Program-made: the position numbers and the translations under genes
Assembly: GCA_009777535.1 (NCBI GenBank)
Contig: WRLP01000005.1
Location: forward strand, 1-64,000
Source: Treponema sp.
GTDB taxonomy: Bacteria; Spirochaetota; Spirochaetia; Treponematales; Breznakiellaceae
Reading direction: 5' to 3'
Length of the DNA: 64,000 bases
In this document: positions 25,274 to 34,918 of the stretch, piece by piece
How positions within the stretch are numbered: position 1 is the first letter of the stretch
Layout of the letters: each line of letters begins with the position of its first letter
Notes under the pieces: generated by a model
The model's input: only the letters and a program-made list of their open reading frames with translations
The model's database searches: none
Told to the model about the DNA's origin: nothing

Positions 25274-25988
25274 TTTCTGTTTCCTTTTTAACAAAAAATT
25301 TCCTGCCTGTTTCAGATGCCCTGTATTCTTCCATGCTGCCGAAAAAAAGCTGCTGTTTTTGTAAATGAAGGGTGCTGGCTGCGCAGTCTGACGCCTCAAT
25401 ATCGTGGGAAACCATGATAATTGTCATGCCCATTTCCCGGTTTATTTTTTTAAGAAGCTGATATAATTCGGCGCTTATCAGAGGATCGAGACCGGCGAAA
25501 GGTTCATCCAGAACGAGAAGTTTTACGGCGGCGCAAAGAGAGCGTGCAAGCAACACCCGCCTCTGCTGTCCGCCTGAAAGCTCCCGGAAGCAGCGGTTTT
25601 TAAGATCGGCAACGCCCAAATGTTTCAGGGTCTCTTCGGCCTTGCGTTTTTCCGCCGGCGTATAAAACGGACGCAGCCCCATTTTTCCCAGATTTCCCGA
25701 CAATGCAATTTCCAGCACACCGGCGGGGAAATCCTTTTTTGCAATCGTCTCCTGGGAAAGATAACCGACCTCGGTTTGTTTAAGCTCAGGATTAAAGGTG
25801 ATTGTTCCTTCCATGGGATTCAACAGCCGCAGTATGCCCCTGATCAATGTGGTTTTTCCCGAACCATTCTCACCGGCTATGCAGAGAAAATCCCCTCGCT
25901 TTACGGAAAAATTCAGGCCCCGGGCGGCGATATGCCCGTCATACCCAAATGAAGCATTTTGGCAGCAAACAAGCATATCACTGTTCAT
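25266..25988 (-). CDS. znuC: Metal ABC transporter ATPase (ZnuC type)
   Basis: A 240-residue ABC ATPase with Walker A GENGSGKTT (about 39), Q-loop GYLSQET, signature LSGGQQRRV (about 138), Walker B LLVLDEPFAGLD and switch His in MVSHD. It powers the metal importer with the adjacent permease and binding protein. It overlaps both neighbours (one base with znuA, eight with znuB), so translation is coupled. Confidence 0.92.
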   Translation of the reverse strand: MNSDMLVCCQNASFGYDGHIAARGLNFSVKRGDFLCIAGENGSGKTTLIRGILRLLNPMEGTITFNPELKQTEVGYLSQETIAKKDFPAGVLEIALSGNLGKMGLRPFYTPAEKRKAEETLKHLGVADLKNRCFRELSGGQQRRVLLARSLCAAVKLLVLDEPFAGLDPLISAELYQLLKKINREMGMTIIMVSHDIEASDCAASTLHLQKQQLFFGSMEEYRASETGRKFFVKKETENV

Positions 25989-26959
25989 TAATTCAAAGCC
26001 TCCCGTAAGCTTTCGATGTTAAGGCGCATCAGGTCGAGATAACCCAGCCCTGCATCAAAATCCCGTTTTGTAATATTGTGACAGGCATGTAACAGGAGTT
26101 TTTTTGCACCTGTTTCTGCACTTATTGTATCAGCCATTCGCTCATTGGAAAGCTCGATGTGGAACACTACGGGAATTTGCTCCGCCCTGATTTTGTTGAT
26201 CAAAAAGGCAACGGTGGCCGCGCTCGGTTCAGTCTCGGTGGAACAGCCGGGGAAAGCTGCATAGTAATTGAGCTCGTAGGCATCGGCGAGGTAGCGGAAT
26301 GGAAACCTGTCGCCGAAGACAAATGTATCACGCTTTGCGCCGGCAGTAACTTCTTCAAAAGCGGCGTCCAGTTCTTCAAGAGCTTCAATGTAAGCGGCGG
26401 CATTTTGCCGGTAAAAGCCGGCATTGGCAGCATCAGCTTCGCAGAGCAGTTCAGTTATCGCCTGAACAATCAGCGCCGCGTTCTTTGGCGAAGTCCACAC
26501 ATGCTCATCGTATGCAATTTCCTCATGGCCATGATCGTCGTGTTCGTCATCATCACCGGGGTCTTCCATGCCTTCGACAATTTCTTCTTCAACTACATCA
26601 ACAGTTTCCATCAGGGCAAGAATGTTCATGTTTTCCGTTTGCATGGAATCGAGAATACGGTCGATCCACGCATCTGACTCGCCGCCGATGTAAATAAAAA
26701 TATCACTGTTTTGAATGGTGATAATATCCCTGGGCGATGGCTCGAAGGAATGGCTTTCGGATCCCGGCGGCAGCAGCATGAACAGGTTTATCCTGTCTCC
26801 CGCAATCTGCCGCACAAAATCGTAAGGTGCAAAAATTGTTGTTGTTACGTTAATTTTGCCGCCTGCATTTCGCACAGCGGCTTTTCTGTTCCCCCTGCAG
26901 CCGGCAACAAAGAATAGTGCGGCTGCAAGTATTATAATAATTAATATATATTTTTTCAA
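25988..26959 (-). CDS. znuA: Zinc/manganese-binding lipoprotein (ZnuA type)
   Basis: A cluster A-I substrate-binding lipoprotein of 323 residues: VAGC lipobox near 20; first metal His in GSESHSFEPS (about 72); an acidic, His-rich loop (about 135-150, DEHDDHGHEE) typical of zinc-binding ZnuA; second His in DEHVWTSP; third His in VFHIELSNE. The His loop favours Zn2+ over Mn2+. It is 50 bases after a small membrane protein gene and leads znuC and znuB. Confidence 0.9.
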   Translation of the reverse strand: MKKYILIIIILAAALFFVAGCRGNRKAAVRNAGGKINVTTTIFAPYDFVRQIAGDRINLFMLLPPGSESHSFEPSPRDIITIQNSDIFIYIGGESDAWIDRILDSMQTENMNILALMETVDVVEEEIVEGMEDPGDDDEHDDHGHEEIAYDEHVWTSPKNAALIVQAITELLCEADAANAGFYRQNAAAYIEALEELDAAFEEVTAGAKRDTFVFGDRFPFRYLADAYELNYYAAFPGCSTETEPSAATVAFLINKIRAEQIPVVFHIELSNERMADTISAETGAKKLLLHACHNITKRDFDAGLGYLDLMRLNIESLREALN

Positions 26960-27009
26960 AATAACCTCCGTAAAATATAGTGAATTTAAGGTTAAGTAAA
27001 AAAAATATT

Positions 27010-27324
27010 TCAGCAGTTAAAGCGAACTTTTAGCATAACGGGCGAAGGACAGTTAAAACAGGCAAAAATATTGCTTTTGGGAGTTTGGAGGAATAATACC
27101 AGGTAGACGGCCAGAAACAAAAAGATACCGGCCAGCTTTATGGTTTTAAGAAAAAGCGCCGCCGCCTCAATTTGAAAACATGGTGAACAGTCTGTTTCTA
27201 TACAATCATGGTCAAGGCTGGCTGCCGTCAAGGTTTCGGTAACAATGACGGTAAAAGCAATACAAAAGGCCAGAATGAGAAGCACGATTTTTCTTTTTGG
27301 GCACAGCCTCATATCAATGTACAT
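27010..27324 (-). CDS. Small membrane protein with Cys/His/Asp-rich loop
   Basis: A protein of ~104 residues with two hydrophobic segments flanking a short loop that carries HDCIETDCSPC, and Cys near the C-terminus. Similar small proteins with an HDC-x-DC-x-C loop occur near metal-uptake operons; the loop could bind Zn2+. It is first in the znu operon. The start is uncertain: ATG 27324, ATG 27312 and an in-frame TTG at 27351 all lack a ribosome binding site. Confidence 0.6.
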   Translation of the reverse strand: MYIDMRLCPKRKIVLLILAFCIAFTVIVTETLTAASLDHDCIETDCSPCFQIEAAALFLKTIKLAGIFLFLAVYLVLFLQTPKSNIFACFNCPSPVMLKVRFNC

Positions 27325-27351
27325 GATACTTGTTGTGCCGAATTTATGCAA
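27323..27351 (-). promoter_or_regulatory. Candidate znu operon promoter
   Basis: On the minus strand TTGCAT (27346-27351) and TATCAT (27323-27328) are 17 bases apart. If used, transcription begins near 27316 and the first gene would start at ATG 27312 or further in, nearly leaderless. No Zur-like operator could be assigned. Confidence 0.4.
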
Positions 27352-27488
27352 GTTCAGGTTTGCCGGCGGAAGGAGGTTAACAGCTCCAAATAAGCGTTGG
27401 CAAAAAGAAATAATTTAAGGGGCACATCGTTTCCGGTGTTCAGGGCTTTAATTTTGTTCTGCAATGCATTATTATGACTTGTATATGA

Positions 27489-28444
27489 GGTGCCCTGTCG
27501 GGCGCCATAGATTGTCGGCGCGCGCTGGCCTTGCTAAAGCAAGTCCGCATTGTCGGCATACCGTGGATTCTATTGGCGCTACGACGTGCTAACGTGGTTG
27601 ATCCACGCCCTGTCGGGCGCTGTGTGTTGTCGGCGCACTGTCGGCATCCTAAAGGATGCCTTGCGTTTGGTCGTCGCAGCGGCATACAATGGTGCTACGA
27701 CGTGCTGACGTGGTTGATCCACGCCCTGACGGGCGCTGTGTGTTGTCGGGCGCACTGTCGGCATCCTAAAGGATGCCTTGCGTTTGGTCGTCGCAGTGGC
27801 ATACAATGGTGCTACGCTGTTTTGACCTTGTTCATCTACACCGCTTAACGCGGTGCGTTTTGTTTGTCGGCGCGCGCTGGCCTTGCTAAAGCAAGTCCGC
27901 ATTGTCGGCATACAGTGGATTCAATTGGCGCTACGACGTGCTGACGTGGTTGATCCACGCCCTGACGGGCGCTGTGTGTTGTCGGCGCGCGCTGGCCTTG
28001 CTAAAGCAAGTCCGCATTATCGGCATACCGTGGATTCTATTGGCGCTACGACGTGCTGACGTGGTTGATCCACGCCCTGTCGGGCGCTGTGTGTTGTCGG
28101 CGCGCACTGTCGGCCTCCTGAAGGAGGCCTTGCGTATGGTCGTCGCAGCGGCATACAATGGTGCTACGCTGTTTTGACCTTGTTCATCTACACCGCTTGA
28201 CGCGGTGCGTTTTGTTTGTCGGCGCGCGCTGGCCTTGCTAAAGCAAGTCCGCATTGTCGGCATACCGTGGATTCAATTGGCGCTACGACGTGCTGACGTG
28301 GTTGATCCACGCCCTGACGGGCGCCATAGATTGTCGGGCGCACTGTCGGCATCCTAAAGGATGCCTTGCGTTTGGTCGTCGCAGTGGCATACAATGGTGC
28401 TACGCTGTTTTGACCTTGTTCATCTACACCGCTTAACGCGGTGC
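27489..28444 (+). repeat. Mosaic array of 17 hairpins ahead of ssrA
   Basis: About 955 non-coding bases built from four unit types. Type A centres on CTTGCTAAAGCAAG (27530, 27882, 27997, 28234). Type A' centres on GGCATCC-TAAA-GGATGCC (27643, 27760, 28348; at 28112 both arms differ and still pair). Type B has CGTGG-TTGAT-CCACG and CGCCC-TGWC-GGGCG (CGCCC cores near 27606, 27722, 27958, 28073, 28310; partial at 27491). Type C has CACCGC-TTRAC-GCGGTG (27839, 28191, 28427). A-type and B/C-type units alternate strictly; A-type cores recur every 113-122 bp. C always follows A'. Units of one type are nearly identical. Frames stay open on both strands but lack ribosome binding sites. The array runs to 12 bases before ssrA. 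Confidence 0.9.
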
Positions 28445-28455
28445 CATTCTTTAGC

Positions 28456-28798
28456 GGGGGTGATCCGGTTTCGACTGGTACGGATCGGGGTACAGGCTGC
28501 AGGTGGAGCGCTCATCTCCTGATTGAGCAAAAATTTAACTGCCAACTACGACAGTTACGAATACGCCTTAGCTGCGTAATCGCGTGGAACCGTTCCGCCG
28601 CTCTGAGGGACGGCTTCCGCGTCGCAATCAGAGCTGGTCAGGCCGCCGCTTCCGGAGGCGGTTTGATAAGATTTCCCGGAATAAGGACAGGCCGCGCGCT
28701 GTTTAGCCAAGCCTGTTCCGACAAAATAATAAACAGCTAAACCTGTAGATGCTTGTGTTTCGCGTATTAGGACGCGGGTTCGACTCCCGCCACCTCCA
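28456..28798 (+). ncRNA. ssrA: tmRNA
   Basis: Transfer-messenger RNA rescues stalled ribosomes and tags their products for breakdown. The 5' end GGGGGTG pairs with CACCTCC at the 3' end; GATCCGGTTTCGACTGG at the start and GGGTTCGACTCCCGCC (T arm) near the end are diagnostic. The tag frame reads ANYDSYEYALAA then TAA (28531-28569), with the ALAA end recognised by ClpXP. The discriminator A is at 28798 and CCA is not encoded. Its promoter is unclear: TTGACC at 28410-28415, inside the last array unit, is a possible -35, but no good -10 follows. Confidence 0.97.
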
Positions 28799-28827
28799 GA
28801 GGCGTTCTTTCAAAACTGTGGCAATGG

Positions 28828-28944
28828 CAGAAATGTATGCTTGAAAATTTCATTTGGGGTCCTGCCTGTGGCCAAAAACACTGCGCGGGGGCAGCGTTTT
28901 TGCCACAGTCACCCCTCAAGAAATTAAATCAGCATACATTTCTG
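28828..28944. repeat. 117-bp near-perfect palindromic element
   Basis: A single long imperfect inverted repeat 29 bases downstream of ssrA. The outer arms CAGAAATGTATGCT (28828-28841) and AGCATACATTTCTG (28931-28944) match perfectly. The middle arms (AATTTCATTTGGGGT and ACCCCTCAAGAAATT) mostly match. The inner arms 28866-28884 and 28891-28908 pair except for one bulge and one mismatch around a GCGGGG loop. A further copy of the inner arm (ACTGTGGCAA, 28815-28824) could pair alternatively with 28900-28909. No target-site duplication or long T run is seen. It could be a MITE-like element or an unusual terminator. Confidence 0.75.
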
Positions 28945-28982
28945 AGCTTACACAGTTGTGCATCACATGAGGGAGGAGGCCT

Positions 28983-29393
28983 ATGGAAGGCGACCCCGAA
29001 GACCCGAGCCGGCATGGAAACAAAATGGCTATAAAAAAACTTGTTTTGACGGGGCTTGGGTTTCTCTTTCTTGGCTTGGGTGCGGCCGGTGCATTTTTGC
29101 CTGTGATGCCTACTACGCCCTTTGTTTTGCTTGCCGCCATGTGTTTCTCCGCAAGCAACAAAAAGTTTTATGATTGGCTGCAGCGGAATAGTTTTTTTGG
29201 CCCTTACATCGAAAACTATCGTACAAAGCAAGGTATCAAAAAATCACTGAAGATTAAAAGCATCGTTTTCCTGTGGACAGGGCTTATAATTTCAATGGCG
29301 CTAAGGCGAACCTTATTGATTTGTATTATACTTGGAATAGTTGGTGCGGGCGTAACCATACACCTGCTATTGATTAAAACAAGGAAGGTATAA
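28983..29393 (+). CDS. DUF454 (YbaN-like) inner membrane protein
   Basis: A 136-residue membrane protein of the DUF454/YbaN family, with the family block LGFLFLGLGAAGAFLPVMPTTPF and later FYDWLQRNSFFGPYIENY, and two to three further helices. Its function is unknown in any organism; some members lie near haem or metal genes. The start at ATG 28983 has GGGAGG six bases upstream; ATG 29025 is nearer the conserved part but has a weak RBS. It is three bases upstream of a ZIP transporter gene, so the pair is probably cotranscribed. Confidence 0.85.
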   Translation: MEGDPEDPSRHGNKMAIKKLVLTGLGFLFLGLGAAGAFLPVMPTTPFVLLAAMCFSASNKKFYDWLQRNSFFGPYIENYRTKQGIKKSLKIKSIVFLWTGLIISMALRRTLLICIILGIVGAGVTIHLLLIKTRKV

Positions 29394-29396
29394 TTT

Positions 29397-30188
29397 ATGC
29401 AATCATTGTTATTTGTGGGCGGTGGATTGGGTTTTATTTTTTTGATGACCAGCCTGGGAGCCGCGACAGTATTTTTCTTTCGCAAGGCCGCACCGGGAAA
29501 ATTTCAACAGATTTTTCTTGGGTTCGCCGCCGGCGTAATGATTGCGGCTTCAGTCTGGAGTTTATTGATTCCGGCTATTGAAGCGGCGGAAGAACGGGGA
29601 CAAATCGGCTGGATTCCTGCGGCTTGCGGATTTGTGCTTGGCGTTTTATTTCTGCTGATTCTTGATCATATCATTCCCCACCTTCATGCCTTTACCGGTC
29701 TTCGGGAAGGGCCGAAATCCTTATCAAAACGCACCACGCTCTTAATGTCCGCAGTAACCCTGCATAACATTCCCGAAGGTATGGCCGTGGGCCTTGCATT
29801 CGCTTTAGCGGCACAACATGGCAATGATCCGGCAATGTATGCATCGGCTACTGCCCTGGCTCTTGGCATTGGAATTCAAAACTTCCCCGAGGGCGCCGCC
29901 ATTTCGCTTCCCATGCGTCAGGAAGGCATTTCGTCAGCAAGGGCTTTTTGGCTTGGCTGCATGTCAGGCGCTGTAGAACCTGTTTTTGGTTTTCTGACTT
30001 TTCTTCTGGCTTTATGGATAGCTCCGGCTATGCCCTGGCTGTTATCATTTGCAGCCGGCGCGATGATGTATGTCGTGGTAGAGGAGTTAATCCCCGAAGC
30101 GCATTTGAGCGAACATACTCATGCAGGTACATTAGGCGTCATGGCCGGTTTTCTGGTAATGATGGTGTTGGATGTGGCGCTGGGGTGA
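29397..30188 (+). CDS. ZIP-family divalent metal transporter
   Basis: A 263-residue ZIP (ZupT/GufA-like) metal permease, expected to move Zn2+ or Fe2+ across the cytoplasmic membrane. About eight helices; the metal site motifs LHNIPEGMAVG (about 121) and QNFPEGAAISLP (about 161) are intact, as is the C-terminal VVEELIPEAH. A short His-containing stretch (DHIIPHLHAF) lies between helices. It follows the DUF454 gene and converges with argH, eight bases apart. Confidence 0.92.
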   Translation: MQSLLFVGGGLGFIFLMTSLGAATVFFFRKAAPGKFQQIFLGFAAGVMIAASVWSLLIPAIEAAEERGQIGWIPAACGFVLGVLFLLILDHIIPHLHAFTGLREGPKSLSKRTTLLMSAVTLHNIPEGMAVGLAFALAAQHGNDPAMYASATALALGIGIQNFPEGAAISLPMRQEGISSARAFWLGCMSGAVEPVFGFLTFLLALWIAPAMPWLLSFAAGAMMYVVVEELIPEAHLSEHTHAGTLGVMAGFLVMMVLDVALG

Positions 30189-30195
30189 TCCCCGT

Positions 30196-31575
30196 TTATC
30201 TGATATTTTCCAGGTACTTCTGTGCATCTTTAATGGCCTGTGCCATGGCGGCGGGGGAGGGGCCGCCGGGTAATGCCCTTACTTCTATACATTTTTCTAC
30301 TGATACCGCTTCATAAAAGGTATCGTCAAATAATTCCGATTCTTTTTTAAGTTCCTGCAGGGTTAATTCTTCAAGCCGTACATTCTTTTTTATGGCATAA
30401 AGCACAAGCTTTCCGGCAATTTCGTGCGCCTCCCTGAATGTAAGGCCTTTTTTAACAAGCCAATCCGCCGCATCTGTCGCATTTGTATAGCCGCCCAGCG
30501 CGCTTTCGTACATGCGTTTTATATTAAACTCCAGCGTTTGAAACATTCCGCAAAAAACGGATAAACTCATCTTTACCGTATCGGCGGCATCGAATACCGC
30601 TTCCTTATCTTCCTGCATATCCTTGTTATACGAAAGCGGCAGCCCTTTCATCATTGTTAACAAACCGGCGAGGCTGCCGTATACACGGCCTGTTTTGCCC
30701 CTTATCAGCTCCGCCATGTCCGGATTCTTTTTTTGAGGCATGATTGACGAGCCTGTCGCATAACAATCCGAAATTTCGATAAAGGCGAAGGCGTCGGTTG
30801 ACCATAATATCAGCTCTTCGCAAAAACGGCTTAAATGCATCATGACCAGGGACAGGCAGGAAACAAACTCGATGCAAAAATCCCTGTCTGATACGGCGTC
30901 CAGACTGTTGGCGGTTATATCCGCAAACCCAAGCCTTTCTTTAAGGAATTGTCTGTCCAGGGGATACGAAGTCGATGCAAGCGCGCCGGAACCCAGAGGC
31001 ATTACATCGGTCCTTTTGCGGCAGCCGCGCAGTCTTTCATAATCGCGCCTGAACATTTCGAAATACGCAAGTATGTGATGGGCGAGCGTTACGGGCTGCG
31101 CTTTTTGCAGATGTGTAAATCCCGGCATGATAACATCGGTACTATTTTTTGCCGCTTCAAGCAATGCTTCAAGAAGGCGGACAATCAGGGCGCATATCCC
31201 GTCAATTTCTTCTTTTACATACATTCGCATATCCAGCGCAACCTGATCATTTCGGCTTCTGCCGGTGTGGAGCCGCTTGCCGGCATCTCCTATGCGTGTA
31301 ACAAGCTGTGACTCAACAAATGTATGAATGTCCTCGGCTGCCGGATCGATTTCCAGCGTACCTTTTTCAATATCGCAAAGGATTTCCTGAAGGTTTTTTA
31401 TGATTAATGCAGCTTCCTCATTTTTTATAATTCCCTGGCGCCCGAGCATTTCGGCATAAGCCATGCTGCCGTTTATATCATGTTTATACAGTCTTTTATC
31501 GAAAGCAATGGAGGAATGAAATTTATTCGCATACTCGTCTGTTTGACCGCTAAAGCGTCCTCCCCACAGTTTCAT
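30196..31575 (-). CDS. argH: Argininosuccinate lyase
   Basis: Splits argininosuccinate to arginine and fumarate. 459 residues with the fumarase/aspartase superfamily blocks: TGRSRNDQVALDMR (about 107), TVLA-like THLQKAQPVT and the signature GSSIMPQKKNPD (about 276). Length is typical. It is the last gene of the gdhA-asnA-glnN-argG-argH operon, ten bases after argG. Confidence 0.95.
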   Translation of the reverse strand: MKLWGGRFSGQTDEYANKFHSSIAFDKRLYKHDINGSMAYAEMLGRQGIIKNEEAALIIKNLQEILCDIEKGTLEIDPAAEDIHTFVESQLVTRIGDAGKRLHTGRSRNDQVALDMRMYVKEEIDGICALIVRLLEALLEAAKNSTDVIMPGFTHLQKAQPVTLAHHILAYFEMFRRDYERLRGCRKRTDVMPLGSGALASTSYPLDRQFLKERLGFADITANSLDAVSDRDFCIEFVSCLSLVMMHLSRFCEELILWSTDAFAFIEISDCYATGSSIMPQKKNPDMAELIRGKTGRVYGSLAGLLTMMKGLPLSYNKDMQEDKEAVFDAADTVKMSLSVFCGMFQTLEFNIKRMYESALGGYTNATDAADWLVKKGLTFREAHEIAGKLVLYAIKKNVRLEELTLQELKKESELFDDTFYEAVSVEKCIEVRALPGGPSPAAMAQAIKDAQKYLENIR

Positions 31576-31585
31576 GACGGCTCCG

Positions 31586-32797
31586 TTATTTTTGTTGTTT
31601 TTTCTGCATGAGGGCCCTGACCATTACCGGAAGCCCTGTAAGTTTGATAAAACCTTCAGCATCATTGTGGTTATAAAGCTCTCCCGTAGTAAAACTTGAT
31701 ATGTCTATATTATACAACGAATACGGTGAAACGCATCCGGCCGGAACAACATTCCCCCTGTACAGTTTCAGTTTGACAGAGCCGGTAACCTGGTCCTGGG
31801 TTTTGTCGACAAATGCAGATAACGCTTCACGCAGGGGCGTGAACCATTCGCCGCCGTATATCAACTCGGAAAGTTCCTGGGCTGCAATGTTCTTGAACGC
31901 CATTGTCTTGCGGTCGAGGCACAACCGTTCAAGTTCCCTGTGGGCAGTATATAAAATTGTCCCTCCCGGTGTTTCATACACGCCTCGGGATTTCATGCCG
32001 ACAACCCTGTTCTCAACAAGGTCCGCGATGCCCACGCCGTTTCTGCCGCCGATTTTATTGAGTGTGTCCACCAACTCTACCGGCGCAATAAATTTGCCGT
32101 TAAGTTTTACAGGAATCCCCTTATCAAACTCAAGCTCCACATATTCCGGTGTATCCGGCGCATCTTCCGGCCTTACAGATAACAATAATACCCGCCGGTA
32201 ATCCGGTTCAGTAGCCGGATCTTCAAGCTCCAGCCCTTCGTGGCTTGAATGCCAAATATTTTCATCGCGGCTGTAACTTTGCTCTTTTTTTGACGGCGGT
32301 TCAATACCCCGCTTTTGCAGATACTCCATCAATTCTTCGCGCGATTTTAGCTGCCATATACGCCATGGCGCGATAATATTCATATGCGGGGCAAAAGACC
32401 GTATTGTCAGTTCAAAGCGCACCTGATCGTTTCCCTTTCCTGTTGCCCCATGACAAATCGTATCCGCTCCTTCGGCCAGTGCGGTATCTACCAGTTTTTT
32501 GGCTATAAGGGGGCGTGCGGCGGATGTGCCAAGAAGATATTTATCTTCATATACGGCGTTTGCCTTCAGCATTGGAAAAATATAACCTGTTATAAATTCT
32601 TCTTTGGCGTCAATGACCAGCACTTTACTCGCACCGGTTTCTGTCGCTTTCTTTTTTAATTTATCATAATCTGTGCATTGCCCTAAATCGACGCAGCAAG
32701 CTATGACCTCGCAATTATTATAATTTTCCTTCAGCCACGGTATTATAACCGTGGTATCAAGGCCGCCCGAATAGGCTAATACAATTTTTTTTGTCAC
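31586..32797 (-). CDS. argG: Argininosuccinate synthase
   Basis: Joins citrulline and aspartate using ATP. 403 residues with the N-type PP-loop [11 protein letters not shown] (about 8), citrulline-binding [13 protein letters not shown] (about 115) and conserved [14 protein letters not shown]. It lies 16 bases after glnN. It draws on aspartate, linking arginine to the ammonium-fixing genes upstream. No argF or carbamoyl-phosphate gene is in the window. Confidence 0.95.
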   Translation of the reverse strand: MTKKIVLAYSGGLDTTVIIPWLKENYNNCEVIACCVDLGQCTDYDKLKKKATETGASKVLVIDAKEEFITGYIFPMLKANAVYEDKYLLGTSAARPLIAKKLVDTALAEGADTICHGATGKGNDQVRFELTIRSFAPHMNIIAPWRIWQLKSREELMEYLQKRGIEPPSKKEQSYSRDENIWHSSHEGLELEDPATEPDYRRVLLLSVRPEDAPDTPEYVELEFDKGIPVKLNGKFIAPVELVDTLNKIGGRNGVGIADLVENRVVGMKSRGVYETPGGTILYTAHRELERLCLDRKTMAFKNIAAQELSELIYGGEWFTPLREALSAFVDKTQDQVTGSVKLKLYRGNVVPAGCVSPYSLYNIDISSFTTGELYNHNDAEGFIKLTGLPVMVRALMQKKQQK

Positions 32798-32813
32798 AAG
32801 AAAACTCCCCTGT

Positions 32814-34913
32814 TTATATTACACTGTAAAGCAAATCGGCGTACGACGGCAGCGGCCAATACTTTTTGGCGACAAGGCTTTCAAGTTCGTCTGCTGTTAG
32901 CCGCAATTCCGACATGGAAGCAAGCACCTTGCTGCCGAATAATGCCGCCTGGGCATCTGTTTTCTGCTCATTTTTGGCTTCCATGGCTGCGTTTTCAAGG
33001 GTTTTAAGATTTTCAAACAGCTTTGTGGATAAACCGGCGATTTGTCCGAGCAGAAAACTTTCCAGAGATGTATCGTAACCGCCGCAGTTTTTTTTACGCT
33101 CCAAAAGGAGCGCAAGCTCGTTTTGATAATCTATGCATGCGGGAATTATTTCTCCTTTTGTTATATCGATCATTGTCAGGGCTTCGATGCCCAGTGTTTT
33201 GCAGTAGCTCTCCGTAAGAATTTCATAGCGTGATTGAAGTTCCGCTTTGGAAAAAACCCGGTGAGCGGCAAACATGGTTACGCTTTTTTCACAAATAAAA
33301 GCCCCAAGCGTGTCCATTGTAGTTTTCAAATTTGATAAACCACGGCGCGAGGCTTCCTTAACCCAGTCTGCGCTGTAATTGTTTCCATTAAAGATTATGC
33401 GCTTGTGGTTACCATAGGTTGTTTTTATAATCGCGCCAAGAGCGGCGTTAAAATCCTTTACGCCTTCAAGCGAATCGGCAAACTGTGAAAGAACCTCCGC
33501 TACTGCCGTATTCAGAACAATGTTCGGCCCCGCAACCGATAATGACGAGCCGGGCATGCGGAATTCAAATTTGTTGCCTGTAAACGCAAACGGCGATGTC
33601 CGGTTTCTGTCTGTTGCATCCATTGGAAAATGCGGCAGTGCCGTTACACCAATTTCCATCTGATACTTTTTTTTGTTACGATATACCGAACCCGATTCGA
33701 TGGCTTCCAGCATTCCTGTCAGTTCATTGCCCAAAAACATTGATATTATTGCCGGCGGCGCCTCGTTTGCTCCCAGGCGGTGATCGTTTCCGGCGCTTGC
33801 GACTGATGCACGGAGTAAATCCTGATAATCATCAACGGCCTTAATCACCGCTACCAGAAAAAGCAGAAATTGCGCGTTTTCGTGCGGAGTTTCACCAGGT
33901 TCCAGCAGGTTAACGCCCGTGTCGGAAGCCAGAGACCAGTTGTTATGTTTGCCGCTTCCGTTTACGCCTGCAAACGGCTTTTCATGCAGCAGGCATACAA
34001 GTCCGTGCTTGTATGCGACACTTTTCATAAGTTCCATCGTTAGCTGATTATGATCGGTTGCGATATTTGCCGTGGTATATATCGGTGCAAGTTCGTGCTG
34101 GGCGGGAGCGGCTTCGTTGTGCTTGGTTTTCGCCAGCACTCCGAGCTTCCAAAGCTCCTCATCAAGTTCCTTCATAAAGGCCGAAACACGCGGGGTCAGC
34201 GTTCTGAAATAATGATCATCCATTTCCTGCCCCTTGGGCGGGCGCGCACCGAACAGTGTTCTGCCGGTAAAGGCCAAATCGGGGCGCTTCAGGTACATGT
34301 CTTTATCTACAAGAAAATATTCCTGTTCGGGGCCTACAGTTGGAAGAACCCTGCGTACGGACGTATTGCCGAACAGCTTCAGGATTCTGCGCGACTGTTT
34401 GTCGATTGCGTCCATGGAACGCAGCAGCGGCGTTTTCTTGTCGAGCGCTTCGCCGCTGTAGGAGCAGAATGCCGTTGGAATGCAAAGAGTGCCGTTTTTT
34501 ATAAACGCATAGCTGGTAATGTCCCAGACAGTATATCCCCTTGCCTCAAATGTTGCGCGTAACCCTCCGGAGGGAAAGCTTGATGCATCAGGTTCGCCGC
34601 GTACCAGTTCCTTGCCGGAAAACTCCATTATTACCTTGCCGTCGCCGACGGGGGAAATAAAACTGTCGTGCTTTTCCGCCGTGATGCCGGTCATTGGCTG
34701 GAACCAGTGCGAAAAATGCGTCGCGCCTTTTTCAACCGCCCAGTTCTTCATGTCGTTTGCTACAGCATTCGCGACATCAAGTTCCAAATGTGTGCCCTCT
34801 CTCATTGTCTTTTTGAGAACCCTGTAAATGTCCTTGGGCAGGCGCAGACGCATCGTTTCGTCGTTAAACACCATGCTTCCAAATAATTCCGGTATGTCTT
34901 TCATGTTTTCCAT
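32814..34913 (-). CDS. glnN: Type III glutamine synthetase
   Basis: A 699-residue GSIII enzyme, making glutamine from glutamate and ammonium. GSIII is much longer than GSI. Family features are [20 protein letters not shown] (about 80), [10 protein letters not shown] (glutamate/metal site, about 178), [14 protein letters not shown] (about 264) and [15 protein letters not shown] (about 317). It lies five bases after asnA. A second, type I synthetase is encoded at 61108-62430, so the organism has two with likely different control. Confidence 0.95.
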   Translation of the reverse strand: MENMKDIPELFGSMVFNDETMRLRLPKDIYRVLKKTMREGTHLELDVANAVANDMKNWAVEKGATHFSHWFQPMTGITAEKHDSFISPVGDGKVIMEFSGKELVRGEPDASSFPSGGLRATFEARGYTVWDITSYAFIKNGTLCIPTAFCSYSGEALDKKTPLLRSMDAIDKQSRRILKLFGNTSVRRVLPTVGPEQEYFLVDKDMYLKRPDLAFTGRTLFGARPPKGQEMDDHYFRTLTPRVSAFMKELDEELWKLGVLAKTKHNEAAPAQHELAPIYTTANIATDHNQLTMELMKSVAYKHGLVCLLHEKPFAGVNGSGKHNNWSLASDTGVNLLEPGETPHENAQFLLFLVAVIKAVDDYQDLLRASVASAGNDHRLGANEAPPAIISMFLGNELTGMLEAIESGSVYRNKKKYQMEIGVTALPHFPMDATDRNRTSPFAFTGNKFEFRMPGSSLSVAGPNIVLNTAVAEVLSQFADSLEGVKDFNAALGAIIKTTYGNHKRIIFNGNNYSADWVKEASRRGLSNLKTTMDTLGAFICEKSVTMFAAHRVFSKAELQSRYEILTESYCKTLGIEALTMIDITKGEIIPACIDYQNELALLLERKKNCGGYDTSLESFLLGQIAGLSTKLFENLKTLENAAMEAKNEQKTDAQAALFGSKVLASMSELRLTADELESLVAKKYWPLPSYADLLYSVI

Positions 34914-34918
34914 CTTTA

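Noticed and set aside
27440-28436. Several open frames of 60-110 codons on both strands in the hairpin array
   Set aside because: They arise because the repeated units happen to lack stops. None has a ribosome binding site, all are made of the same repeats, and base changes preserve stems rather than codons.
27489-28444. CRISPR array
   Set aside because: The similar parts are long and nearly identical throughout, unit types alternate, there are no unique ~30-bp spacers and no cas genes nearby.
28801-28982. Prophage or island attachment site at the ssrA 3' end
   Set aside because: No integrase is nearby and no second copy of the ssrA 3' end is seen within the window.
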